DNA from: JBALVO01 sp036961445
GTDB lineage: Bacteria > Pseudomonadota > Gammaproteobacteria > Pseudomonadales > Halieaceae
Direction: 5' to 3'
Length of the DNA stretch: 42,553 nucleotides
NCBI GenBank assembly: GCA_036961445.1
Contig: JBALVO010000018.1
Span: 1-42,553 of the forward strand
The notes under the pieces are model-generated. The model searched no databases. It was given only the letters and a program-made list of their open reading frames with translations, and was not told the origin of the DNA. Numbering within the stretch: the first letter of the stretch is position 1; the number at the start of each line of letters is the position of its first letter. Shown here piece after piece: positions 16,764-25,069 of the stretch. The position numbers and the translations under genes are program-made.

Positions 16764-16957
16764 CGCGCTTGCTGCGTTGGCGGTTGATCGAAGTAAGTGC
16801 GGTTGCCGCGCTGAATGCGCTGTGTGGGTAACGGGTGATAGACTCCAGTAATAAGTAGCAGAAATTAATAAATAGAAATAGCAAGACTGTATGGTGTAAG
16901 ACAATAGCCTGAAATAAACTGGGGCGTTGCTTTTTGCATCATCCAATGGAGAATTCG

Positions 16958-17347
16958 ATGTCCGCGCAGACAGTCAATACCGTAACTGGCGCAATCGATG
17001 TGCATGAACTGGGTGTCACCCTGATGCATGAGCATCTGCTGATTGGCTATCCCGGTTGGGAGGCGCATACGCTGGTGCCGGATGAGCAGCGTGTGCAATC
17101 CCTGGTAGCGCTATTACAACAAAAGCACGAGGCGCAGATCGTAGTATCACATGATTCTGTGTGGTGCACCCGCGGCAAGCCTTCCCCTGATGATATGCTG
17201 GCTGCCATGAATCCGGATATTTTATTCAATCCTACCCACTTCCACCGTAATATTATTCCACACTTGCTGGCGGCCCGGGTGACACAGCAGCAAATTGACA
17301 CCTTGCCGGTAGATAATCCACGGCGATTCTTTACTGGAGACGTGTAA
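16958..17347 (+). pseudogene. phosphotriesterase-family remnant with large internal deletion
   Basis: The open frame is intact (129 residues, ATG 16958 with GGAG upstream) but covers only the two ends of a phosphotriesterase-related protein, normally over 300 residues. Residues 1-39 match the N terminus (VNTVTGAID...LGVTLMHEHLL) with the metal-binding HEH at 24-26. From about residue 40 the C-terminal part follows directly (DEQRVQSLVALLQQ, IVVSHDSVW with the metal Asp66, then NPDILFNPTHFHRNIIPHL and a normal family ending NPRRFF). The middle strands, with the bridging carboxylated lysine and two further metal histidines, are missing, so the barrel cannot form. The deletion is in frame. It lies just upstream of the retropepsin operon. 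It could still be expressed as a short peptide, but enzymatic activity is very unlikely. Confidence 0.75.
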
Positions 17348-17354
17348 AAATCGG

Positions 17355-18149
17355 ATGATGAACCTGTTTAAAAAGCTGCCCTTTACGGCGTGCCTGACGT
17401 CGATTTTCTTGCTATCGCTGGCCGGCTGTAATGTGTTTGTGCCCGCCGAGGACGTCCAGGACCCGCGTCTGGCACAAGTTGTTGCTGGTATGGATAAATG
17501 TCTTGCCAATCAAACCATGACCAATGAGCAGCTGCAAAGCCAGAAACAGCTACTGGATCAGCAACAGCAGCAGTTGGCGGCTCTGACCCAGGGGCAGGCA
17601 GCAGCCCTTGAGGCATCTGTCGATCGCGCTGCACCGACCCCAGTCGCGCCAGCGGTTGCTGCCGCTTGTTACGAGCCAGATGATCTGGCGTCGAAGCTGG
17701 TAGTGGGGGAATTGGAGCAGGTGTGGCTGCAGAACCTGAATTTCGCACTGCCGGCCAGAATTGACACCGGTGCTGAAACGGCTTCTCTGGATGCACGCAA
17801 TATCGAGCTGTTTGAGCGCAATGGCAGGCGTTGGGTGCGTTTTGAGATAGTACATCCCGGGACAGGCGAATCGCTGTTGCTGGAGCGCAAGCTCAAGCGT
17901 ATGGTCGTGATTTTCCAGTCGAACACCGCAGAGGCAGAGCGCCGTCCGGTTATAAAGCTCGGTATTACCATCGGCAATATCAGCCAGATGGCAGAGTTTA
18001 GCCTGAGTAATCGTGCTCACCTGGATTACCAACTGCTGATTGGCCGCAATATTCTGCAGGATGTGATGGTGGTGGATGTTAGCAAGAAAAATATTGCTCC
18101 CTATGTCTTACCCGACGGCGACAGTGACGGCAGCGTGGCGGCACCATGA
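17355..18149 (+). CDS. lipoprotein retropepsin-like aspartic protease (PF05618 family)
   Basis: A 264-residue protein beginning with a lipoprotein signal (LLSLAGC, lipobox Cys25), then a coiled-coil Gln-rich segment (residues ~50-80), then the family domain. Asp137 lies in ARIDTGAETASLDA, the D-T/S-G motif of retropepsin-type aspartic proteases. Family segments VIFQSNTAEAERRPVIKLGI and LLIGRNILQDVMVVD follow. Databases often label this family 'ATP-dependent zinc protease', a name without good basis. Comparative work placed it with inactive transglutaminase/7TM and ATP-grasp genes in a predicted peptide-ligation system linked in Pseudomonas to osmotic stress tolerance (from memory). Exactly those two genes follow here, coupled by an ATGA overlap. 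I expect a periplasm-facing lipid-anchored protease; its substrate is unknown. Confidence 0.85.
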   Translation: MMNLFKKLPFTACLTSIFLLSLAGCNVFVPAEDVQDPRLAQVVAGMDKCLANQTMTNEQLQSQKQLLDQQQQQLAALTQGQAAALEASVDRAAPTPVAPAVAAACYEPDDLASKLVVGELEQVWLQNLNFALPARIDTGAETASLDARNIELFERNGRRWVRFEIVHPGTGESLLLERKLKRMVVIFQSNTAEAERRPVIKLGITIGNISQMAEFSLSNRAHLDYQLLIGRNILQDVMVVDVSKKNIAPYVLPDGDSDGSVAAP

Positions 18150-19660
18150 GCAGCCGGCTAACCTATAATATTGTGCTGATACTGCTCGCTCTGGTCGCCA
18201 TTTTGGTCGCCATACTGCGACATATGGAAACAGGTATTCCATTTTTGCCAGGCCAGGAGAAAGCGGTGTGGCTGGTAGAGGCGAGGATCGATTTTTCGGC
18301 ACGTGGTGGCGCTGTTGGTGCCAGTCTGATCCTGCCCGGTACACGCGTGCCGGGTTTTGAACTGTATGAAGAGCAGTCTGCCTCGCCTGGTTATGGCTTC
18401 TCAATTATTACCGAGCTTGGCCATAGGCGCGCCGAGTGGACCAAGCGCGAAGTCAACGGGGAGCAGTCACTGTATTACAGCGCCCAGTTCGTCGAGTCCG
18501 ATATGCTGGAGCCGATGACCGATAACCCGATTCCTGAGGAACATCCGATCTACTGGGATGAGGCGCAGGAGTTGGCGGCAGGGCAGGTCCTGGGTCGTGC
18601 CCACGAGACATCCAGTTCTGCCCAGAGCCTTACCCGAGAATTGATAAAACTGCTGAATAGCCCGGAAAGCGATCAGAATACGGCACTGTTACTCTCTGAT
18701 CGAGCTGATCAAGCGGAATTGTTGATGCGTCTTCTGGATCGCTCCGGTATCGCTACCCGGTCTGTTATGGGTCTTTATCTGGAAGATGCCCGGCGCCGAC
18801 AGGTGTTGACCCCGCTGGTGGAGATTCATACCGGAGATCAGTGGTTGTTATTCAATCCCAAAACCGGAGAAGTTGGCGTGCCCCCCAACCTCTTGTTGTG
18901 GCAGCGCGGCGGTGTATCGGTACTGGATGTTACCGGCGGGCGCAGATCACGTGTGAGCTTTTCAATGATCCGCCAGAGCGTGTCGGGGCGGCAATTGTCC
19001 CTTGCTAAAAATAGCGATAGTATTTTCTCCAGGCTGGGCGTGCACAGCCTGCCAATCGAAGAACAGAGCATGTTCAAATTGCTTCTGTTACTGCCTCTGG
19101 GTGCGGCTGTTGTTGTTTTTATGCGCGTGATCATCGGTTTGAAAACCGCCGGCACTTTTATGCCGATACTGATAGCACTGGCTTTTCTGCAGACCTCCTT
19201 ATTGCCCGGCCTGATCAGTTTTATATCGGTGGTGGGCATAGGTCTTTTATTGCGCGGGTATCTTTCGCGTCTCAATTTATTGTTGGTAGCAAGAATTGCG
19301 ACGCTCATCGTGCTGGTGGTATTTGTGATATCAGCGCTGAGTATTATTGGCTACCAGATGGGTTATAGCACCGGCATGACCATCACATTTTTCCCCATGA
19401 TTATTATTGCCTGGACTATCGAGCGTATGTCTATTTTGTGGGAAGAAGAGGGTCCTCACGAAGTGCTGATACAAGGTGGCGGCAGCCTGTTGGTGGCGAT
19501 CATTGCGTTTCTGTTAATGGATTGGCCGCTGCTCCAGCATTTAAGTTTTAACTTTCCGGAGTTGAACCTTGTCCTGCTGGCCCTGATTCTTGCGATGGGG
19601 CAGTACACTGGCTACAAATTGTCAGAGCTGCGACGCTTTCGCGCGATGAACGATATCTAA
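18146..19660 (+). CDS. inactive transglutaminase fused to seven transmembrane helices
   Basis: A 504-residue inner membrane protein. One N-terminal helix (IVLILLALVAILVAIL, about residues 8-23) precedes an extracytoplasmic region of roughly 290 residues with a transglutaminase-like fold lacking the Cys-His-Asp triad. It holds the signature stretch LLSDRADQAELLMRLLDRSGI and a 'WLLFNPKTGEVGVPPNLLLW' segment. About seven hydrophobic helices follow from residue ~310 (KLLLLLPLGAAVVVFM onward), ending in a short basic tail. This is the Transglut_i_TM/7TM_transglut pair known from gammaproteobacterial operons. The ATG overlaps the upstream stop (ATGA), and its own stop overlaps the ATP-grasp start by one base (TAATG). 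The fold may bind peptide substrates or products of the ligase; that is inference. Confidence 0.9.
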   Translation: MSSRLTYNIVLILLALVAILVAILRHMETGIPFLPGQEKAVWLVEARIDFSARGGAVGASLILPGTRVPGFELYEEQSASPGYGFSIITELGHRRAEWTKREVNGEQSLYYSAQFVESDMLEPMTDNPIPEEHPIYWDEAQELAAGQVLGRAHETSSSAQSLTRELIKLLNSPESDQNTALLLSDRADQAELLMRLLDRSGIATRSVMGLYLEDARRRQVLTPLVEIHTGDQWLLFNPKTGEVGVPPNLLLWQRGGVSVLDVTGGRRSRVSFSMIRQSVSGRQLSLAKNSDSIFSRLGVHSLPIEEQSMFKLLLLLPLGAAVVVFMRVIIGLKTAGTFMPILIALAFLQTSLLPGLISFISVVGIGLLLRGYLSRLNLLLVARIATLIVLVVFVISALSIIGYQMGYSTGMTITFFPMIIIAWTIERMSILWEEEGPHEVLIQGGGSLLVAIIAFLLMDWPLLQHLSFNFPELNLVLLALILAMGQYTGYKLSELRRFRAMNDI

Positions 19661-20628
19661 TGGGCAAGGCCTGGATCAAGCCCGCTCGCCTGAAGGATCT
19701 GGGCATGTTGGGTATGAACTGCCGTAACGTTGAGTTTATTAATCGCTACAATAATCGCAGTCTTTACCCGCTGGTTGATAACAAGCTGAAAACGAAATTG
19801 CTGGCCCAGGAGTTCGACGTGCCCACACCTCGACTGCAGTTCGTGGTGCGGGAACAGCATGAGATCAGCCATATAGAACGGCAGTTGGTTGATCGGGACA
19901 GCTTCGTACTGAAGCCGGCAAAGGGCTCCGGTGGCAAGGGTATTTTGGTCGTCACCGGGCGCCGTGGTGATCGCTTTATCAAGAGTTCTGGTGTGGAGCT
20001 CGATATAACTGATATACGCCGCCATATGAGTAACATCCTGGCGGGCCTGTACTCGCTTGGTGGCACCTCTGATGTGGTGATCATCGAAGACCTGGTAGCA
20101 TTTGCTGAATGTTTTGCCGGCTATTCTCATGAAGGCGTACCCGATATTCGTATTATTGTATTTCGGGGTTATCCGATTATGGCGATGTTGCGTCTTGCCA
20201 CGCACGCGTCGGATGGCAAAGCCAATTTACACCAGGGCGCAGTGGGCCTGGGTTTGTCTATGGACTCCGGTAGCTGTTTGAATGCCGTACAGTTCAGTCG
20301 CCGTATTGAGTCCCATCCGGATACAGGGCGTCGGCTGTGCGATATTCGTATCCAGGGTTGGCGAGAGATTTTGGTACTGGCCGCGCTGTGCCATGACATG
20401 ACGGGCCTTGGCTATATTGGAACGGATATTGTATTGGATCAGTTTCACGGTCCTCAATTACTGGAACTAAATGCGCGCCCTGGCCTGGCTATCCAGATTG
20501 CCAATGGCCATGGTTTACTGCCACGATTACGACATGTGGAGAGAGTGCAGGGTAGAAAGCAAATTTCCGCTGAGGACCGGGCAGACTATGCCATACGCAA
20601 GTTTGCAGAGTCGGACGTTTCAGTTTAG
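19660..20628 (+). CDS. ATP-grasp alpha-L-glutamate ligase-like protein
   Basis: A 322-residue cytoplasmic ATP-grasp enzyme of the type that always accompanies the 7TM transglutaminase-like protein. The ATP-binding glycine-rich segment is LKPAKGSGGKGILVV (about residues 85-100), and the metal-binding strand is LLELNARPGLAIQIANG near residue 275. The region VFRGYPIMAMLRLATHASDGKANLHQGA is also typical of RimK-like amide ligases. The family is expected to form an amide or peptide bond using ATP, but the acceptor is not known. The ATG overlaps the stop of the upstream gene by one base, so the three genes form one translational unit. A further 20 bp separate it from the large signalling cluster, suggesting co-transcription. 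Confidence 0.92.
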   Translation: MGKAWIKPARLKDLGMLGMNCRNVEFINRYNNRSLYPLVDNKLKTKLLAQEFDVPTPRLQFVVREQHEISHIERQLVDRDSFVLKPAKGSGGKGILVVTGRRGDRFIKSSGVELDITDIRRHMSNILAGLYSLGGTSDVVIIEDLVAFAECFAGYSHEGVPDIRIIVFRGYPIMAMLRLATHASDGKANLHQGAVGLGLSMDSGSCLNAVQFSRRIESHPDTGRRLCDIRIQGWREILVLAALCHDMTGLGYIGTDIVLDQFHGPQLLELNARPGLAIQIANGHGLLPRLRHVERVQGRKQISAEDRADYAIRKFAESDVSV

Positions 20629-20648
20629 AGGCAGGTTTTCCAGAAGAT

Positions 20649-22826
20649 ATGGGCAGAGTAACCAAGGATAACCCCGCATCGATTACGGCCCCGGAATGTG
20701 GTGTTGCAGGTTTTCATATCGATTGTGATAGCGGTCTGATCACTCACTGCGACGCCGCTGCTGCGACTTTGACAGGTGCAACAACAGCAGATTTGCAGGG
20801 CCAGCCCTGGTCCTCGGTCATCTGTTGCCAGCCACCTGCGCCATTGGCGCTGGAACTGGCTATCGCCGCGCGGGTAACAGGCTCTTTATCCCCCTTTATT
20901 TTACAGCGTCGCGATGGCAAAGAACTTGTTGTGGCTGGAATGTTTGTTGCCCCGGCACACTCAACCAGTGCGGTTGTATTGCTGTGGCAATTACTTGACG
21001 AGGATGGACTGAGCTTTCCTGGTTCTCTGAGCACCTCAGATACCCTGGCGGTATTGGGTGTTGACCAGCTCAGGTATGACCAACACTGGGGCTATGCCCA
21101 AACTGTACAGCTGATGCGGGAAATTCGTCTGGGCTTGCTGGAGATTGTTCGCACTGACGATATGGTGGCGCTCCCTGCCGTGGCCGGTATTATCATCGTA
21201 TTGCGGGGTATTGATATGCATGGCGCGCTGGACATCACGCGGGCACTGTTGTCACATTTGCACAGGCAGTCGGCCACAGACCAGGCCGGTGCACGAATAT
21301 GCGTGGGCCTGGCGAAGATGGTTGCTGCTGGTTCGCCGCTGGCGACTCTGCTGGCGGCGAACGATGCGTTGCTCCGAGCACAGAATAATCGCGGTGAGCA
21401 GAGCATCTGTGCGTCTGCTATAGATGACAGAAACTTCCTCGCTGGACGAGTATTAAGTAGTCATGGTGTTTTTTCCGGTGATGTTGCGGGGGCCTTGTCT
21501 GGCCTGGAGCCTCGCGGTGAAATGCCCGCAGTGTATCCGGACTCGAATCCGGCGGACCAGCAGTCGCCGGCTGCGACCATTGAGAAGGGTATCCAGGGCT
21601 ATGTCGGGGACAATATGGAAGGCGCCGTCGACCAGGCGATTTTCCTGTCCAGGCTGGATATTCCCGTCGCGATTATCGGGCCCGCCGGTACTGGTAAGAT
21701 GTATGTCGCCAATATCATTCACGAGGAAGCGGGTAGTGCGCCGCAAATGCTGGTTGTTATTGATTGTCGGGAATTTCGCAGTCGCACAGCAGCCAATACC
21801 CGGATTGCGCAAGAGTTTTCCCGTGGCGAGGGCAAGACCCTGGTGTTCAAGTCGCCTCACCTGATGAGTGCCGAGGCGCAGTTGAAGCTGGCTCGCCAGG
21901 TTAGCTCGCGTACTCTGGCCGATGTCAGCCCGGCGCAATACCTGCCCCGGATAAAGTTTGTGGCGCTGTTTCCTGACACCCTGGAAAAACTCATTCGGCA
22001 GGGAAGTTTGACCACGCAGCTGGCCAGTGCCTTTGCTGGCTACCCTATTCATATTCCGCCCATTAGGGATCGAAAACAAGCTGTGTTGCGCTGGGCGCAT
22101 AAAATTCTCGATCAGGAGGGTATGCAGCGAGCCCGGGATATGAAGGGTTTTACCCCTGATGCCGAGCAGGCCATGCTGCTCTATGATTGGCCGGGTAATA
22201 TTAGTGAGATGCGTCAGTGCATTGTTGATGCGTTGGAAAAGACGCAAAAGGACTGGCTCACACCGGTGGATCTTGGTTTGTTCAAGGGCATAACTGCAGA
22301 TGGCGCGGCGCAGTCTGCGGAGACAAAGCCGTTCCTGCTAGCGCTCGAGAACAACGTGGAGGCAGATGCTGCGTATGTACCGTCCGCACTGGAGACGCTT
22401 GATCTCGCTTTGGGAGAGGCAGTGCATAATTTGCTCACCGCAGACAGTGTTAAAGCCTTGGGCACCTGGACTGATGACGAGTTGGTATTGGCGGCGCTGG
22501 ATCGCTATCGCGGGGACCTCCCCAGGGCTGCAGACTTTCTACATACCAAATCGAGAAATATCAGTCGATGGTTGCCAAATATACAAGACCGGGACGAGGA
22601 ACGCAGCGCCAGTTCTCTGTGGCAGCAGCCGCGCCGTCTGTTGCGGGAGTGGGTGCGTGAATCACCGCAGCCGGTGCATTCCCCGTTACAACAGCTACAG
22701 GACATATTGTTGGCCCACGTGGTCAAACAGTGCGGTAGTCTCAGCGTTGCCAATCGAGCGCGCATAATGGGCGTATCGATGCCAACTTATTTGAAACGCC
22801 TGCGCGATAGTGATTACTATGGTTGA
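20649..22826 (+). CDS. degenerate sigma-54-activator-like AAA+ protein with PAS-like N terminus and Fis-type HTH
   Basis: A 725-residue protein with four visible regions. Residues ~10-110 are PAS-like (GFHIDCDSGLITHCDAAAATLTG...). Residues ~130-270 weakly resemble a degenerate GGDEF domain. Residues ~325-560 are an AAA+ domain. The last ~40 residues (KQCGSLSVANRARIMGVSMPTYLKRL) are a Fis-like helix-turn-helix. Walker A is present (GPAGTGK, Lys350), as are PPIRDRKQ and DWPGNISEMRQ. Where Walker B should have Asp-Glu the sequence is GKTLVFKSPHLM (residues 395-406), and the GAFTGA sigma-54 contact loop is absent. It can hardly act as a normal sigma-54 activator. It may be a DNA-binding or nucleotide-sensing regulator of the chemosensory cluster it heads. 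Only 20 bp separate it from the ATP-grasp gene. Confidence 0.75.
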   Translation: MGRVTKDNPASITAPECGVAGFHIDCDSGLITHCDAAAATLTGATTADLQGQPWSSVICCQPPAPLALELAIAARVTGSLSPFILQRRDGKELVVAGMFVAPAHSTSAVVLLWQLLDEDGLSFPGSLSTSDTLAVLGVDQLRYDQHWGYAQTVQLMREIRLGLLEIVRTDDMVALPAVAGIIIVLRGIDMHGALDITRALLSHLHRQSATDQAGARICVGLAKMVAAGSPLATLLAANDALLRAQNNRGEQSICASAIDDRNFLAGRVLSSHGVFSGDVAGALSGLEPRGEMPAVYPDSNPADQQSPAATIEKGIQGYVGDNMEGAVDQAIFLSRLDIPVAIIGPAGTGKMYVANIIHEEAGSAPQMLVVIDCREFRSRTAANTRIAQEFSRGEGKTLVFKSPHLMSAEAQLKLARQVSSRTLADVSPAQYLPRIKFVALFPDTLEKLIRQGSLTTQLASAFAGYPIHIPPIRDRKQAVLRWAHKILDQEGMQRARDMKGFTPDAEQAMLLYDWPGNISEMRQCIVDALEKTQKDWLTPVDLGLFKGITADGAAQSAETKPFLLALENNVEADAAYVPSALETLDLALGEAVHNLLTADSVKALGTWTDDELVLAALDRYRGDLPRAADFLHTKSRNISRWLPNIQDRDEERSASSLWQQPRRLLREWVRESPQPVHSPLQQLQDILLAHVVKQCGSLSVANRARIMGVSMPTYLKRLRDSDYYG

Positions 22827-22852
22827 TCGGAAGTATATATGGAGCTGCGGAT

Positions 22853-23476
22853 ATGGCTGCTGAACATGCCAATAATCAGCCGGGCGCGAAGCGCGCCGGT
22901 GAATCGCTGTATAAAGCCAGGTCGGTCCAGGAGTACGCGCAGGAATACGAGAATTTGATGGATGCGGATTTACCGCTTAGTTTAGGTTTTTCTGCACGCC
23001 TGAATATGCTCTGGGACCTGGCCGGTGCTGCACCTCCGCAGATTGAGGGGCGGGTGACCAGTGTATTGGCAATCAATCCAGCCTGGCGTGATTCCCAGGT
23101 AAGAAAATGGTTGCACAAGGATGTATTGCCCTCACGCCTGGACCTGCACAACATGGTGAGGTTTTTGGTGGCGCAACTGGATGAGGGTCAGGATAGCCAG
23201 CGATGGGAAGCTTTCCTTATTTATGGCACGCCTATTGTTTCGTCACCTGTGAACCACAGTATGTATCGGGAGGACCAGACCCGGCGGGAAATCGCTTCGA
23301 CCATATTTGCACAGATTGCTGATGAGTACGGGATTGCGCCCTCTTCATATGAGGCCGACAAAGTATTTCAGCGCTGCCTGACCCTGATGCACAAATTTAA
23401 AATTTATGAATTGCGCGATTTCCAGGCAGGACACCTGGAACCCTTCAAGAGTTATATGTTTCCCAGTGAATCATAG
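22853..23476 (+). CDS. uncharacterised protein in the chemosensory cluster
   Basis: A 207-residue soluble protein without recognised domain. I choose ATG 22853 because GGAG lies 8 bases before it. An in-frame TTG at 22823, overlapping the upstream stop, has no ribosome site. Notable stretches are SVQEYAQEYENLMDADLPLSLGF, INPAWRDSQVRKWLHKDVLPS, and a helical C-terminal part with ADKVFQRCLTLMHKFKIYELRDF. There is no signal peptide or membrane span. It overlaps the start of the CheB-like gene by 11 bases, so the two are probably translated together. Its place between an activator-like protein and a methylesterase suggests an accessory role in the same pathway. This is inferred from context only. 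Confidence 0.7.
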   Translation: MAAEHANNQPGAKRAGESLYKARSVQEYAQEYENLMDADLPLSLGFSARLNMLWDLAGAAPPQIEGRVTSVLAINPAWRDSQVRKWLHKDVLPSRLDLHNMVRFLVAQLDEGQDSQRWEAFLIYGTPIVSSPVNHSMYREDQTRREIASTIFAQIADEYGIAPSSYEADKVFQRCLTLMHKFKIYELRDFQAGHLEPFKSYMFPSES

Positions 23477-24377
23477 TAGTGCAAAAATTGGCCTGGTGCT
23501 GGAGCGCAGTGTCAGTGATCCGCTGTCGCATGCATTGTGTCGTGCTGGCTACGATGTAAACAGTGTTCAGGACGTATCGACGTTAGAAGCTTTGTTGTCG
23601 CGCGATAACATGGATGCCTGGATATTTGACGCGCGTTCCGATGAGGTGTTCGAGTTGTTGCTGGCAACGGGGCAATTGTTGCTGCCGGCGGATAATATCC
23701 CTGCCCCTGGTGATTACCCGGGTTTCTCTAACTGGGTAGATGGATTGCTGAAACAATTAGATGCCGCGCTGGCTGCGGTGCAGTCGGTTGGCAACACTAC
23801 CGGAAGTTGGAATGATGTGCGCGGTGTTTGGCTGTTGGCCGGTTCCGCGGGTGCAACTGCAGCAATACAACAGTTCCTGAACGCTTTTGACAAGCCGCCC
23901 CCCGTGGCTTTTCTGTATGCCCAGCACTACGACCCCGACAAGCAGTACCAGCTGGAGAATTTTACCCTGGGCAATCCTCTATTTTCACTGCAATTGGCGG
24001 ATAGTTTGCATAGCCTGGCTCCTGGTCGTGTCATTATGATTCCTCCGCGTTGCAGAGTGACGCTGGGAGAATTTGGTCAGATCTCCAGTACGCGATCATC
24101 CTGGGACAGTCGCTACACCCCGGATATTAATGAATTGTTGGTTATTCTCACTGCGGCAAACCTGCCCTCACCCGGGGTAATCATATTCAGCGGCATGGGC
24201 AATGATGGTGCGCAGGCGCTGCAAGTGTTTGATGCCGCGGGTGGTCGTATTTGGGCCCAGAGCCGGGATAGTGCGATTTGCCAGGGCATGCCCCAGGCGG
24301 CTATTGCCACCGGATTAGTGCACCGCACCGGCGATCCCACCGAGTTAGCCAGGGCGCTGGAAAATATTTATTGCTAG
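23466..24377 (+). CDS. chpB: CheB/ChpB-type protein-glutamate methylesterase
   Basis: A 303-residue adaptation enzyme that removes methyl groups from chemoreceptor glutamates. The C-terminal methylesterase domain keeps the catalytic triad: Ser in LLAGSAGAT, His in LYAQHYDPD, and Asp in FSGMGNDGAQAL. The N-terminal ~110 residues are a degenerate receiver-like segment (AKIGLVLERSVSDPLSHALCRAGYDV) without the usual acidic pocket, as in ChpB of Pseudomonas as I remember it. The likely start is GTG 23466 (VNHSSAKIGLVLERS), inside the end of the upstream gene. A longer frame from 23406 reads poorly. In the canonical chp locus chpB lies after chpA; here it lies upstream of the pilG-like gene. The matching methyltransferase is the PilK-like gene further on. 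Confidence 0.85.
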   Translation: MNHSSAKIGLVLERSVSDPLSHALCRAGYDVNSVQDVSTLEALLSRDNMDAWIFDARSDEVFELLLATGQLLLPADNIPAPGDYPGFSNWVDGLLKQLDAALAAVQSVGNTTGSWNDVRGVWLLAGSAGATAAIQQFLNAFDKPPPVAFLYAQHYDPDKQYQLENFTLGNPLFSLQLADSLHSLAPGRVIMIPPRCRVTLGEFGQISSTRSSWDSRYTPDINELLVILTAANLPSPGVIIFSGMGNDGAQALQVFDAAGGRIWAQSRDSAICQGMPQAAIATGLVHRTGDPTELARALENIYC

Positions 24378-24537
24378 TGCGGCTATCGCGATATTTCCCC
24401 AAATCAGTGAGTCAAGTACCGGTAGTTGTTTTCCGCTGATATTCTGGTGTTTCTCTATATATTTCGTATTTCCTCATAAAATCAATTAGTTAGCGTAATT
24501 GTCTGCCCCTATGCGACGCGGATTCCGTGTTCGAAAA

Positions 24538-24565
24538 GTCCAGTTTCTGGAGAAATGTCCAGTTT
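24538..24565 (+). promoter_or_regulatory. tandem GTCCAGTTT repeats in the promoter region of the PilG-like gene
   Basis: Two exact copies of GTCCAGTTT (24538-24546 and 24557-24565) stand 19 bp apart, nearly two helical turns. The first also forms the dyad TCCAG-TTT-CTGGA. They lie about 90 bp before the start codon, in the largest gap (279 bp, 24378-24656) of the signalling cluster, where a promoter is expected. The spacing suits a regulator bound on one DNA face. No other gene is seen in this gap. Confidence 0.4.
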
Positions 24566-24656
24566 TACCTTGCTGGCTTCACCCTCCATACAAATACTGT
24601 AATGGCAACTGAGTTTGTGCACCGAGTCACAAAACAGGAATAAAGTGAGGGCGAAA

Positions 24657-25067
24657 ATGACGAACATAAGCGAAGAAATGGACATCCGTGGTGTGAAGAT
24701 AGCGGTAGTGGATGATGCCAAAACAATACGGATGATGATGTCTCACACACTGCGAAATATGGGTTGTGAAGTGGAGTGTGCAGAGGATGGCTATAAGGCG
24801 CTGGGCATGCTGCGCCGCTTTAAGCCAGACCTTATATTTCTTGATATCACGATGCCGGAGCTCGATGGTTACCAGACCTGCACCCTCATCCGCAATTCAG
24901 AAGAGATGCGCAACACGCCTGTGGTGATGCTGTCTTCTTCCGATGGCATATTTGATATAGCCAAGGGGCAGGCTAGAGGAGCTACCGCTCACGTAACAAA
25001 AATTCCGCCAGAAAGTGTGCTGCGAGAACTGATCTACAACCATACCTTGCGGCAAGTGGCGGCGTAG
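24657..25067 (+). CDS. pilG: PilG-like single-domain response regulator
   Basis: A 136-residue CheY-like receiver. I choose ATG 24657 (MTNISEEMDIRGVKIAVVDDAKTIR) with GTGAGGG upstream, since 14 longer in-frame residues lack a ribosome site. The acidic pocket is VVDDAK, the phosphorylation site lies in LIFLDITMPELDGYQTC, the conserved switch Ser in MLSSSDGIFD, and the lysine in HVTKIPP, where Lys-Pro is usual. LDGYQTCxLIRN and MLSSxDGxFDxAKG are shared with Pseudomonas PilG. In that system PilG transmits kinase signals to the type IV pilus extension machinery and adenylate cyclase. It is the first gene of the pilG-I-J-K-like run here. No PilH-like partner exists in the window. Confidence 0.85.
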   Translation: MTNISEEMDIRGVKIAVVDDAKTIRMMMSHTLRNMGCEVECAEDGYKALGMLRRFKPDLIFLDITMPELDGYQTCTLIRNSEEMRNTPVVMLSSSDGIFDIAKGQARGATAHVTKIPPESVLRELIYNHTLRQVAA

Positions 25068-25069
25068 TT

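Noticed and set aside
16326..16946. 206-residue minus-strand open frame across the flavoenzyme 3' end
   Set aside because: Mostly opposite a well-supported gene, with no domain pattern and no ribosome site.
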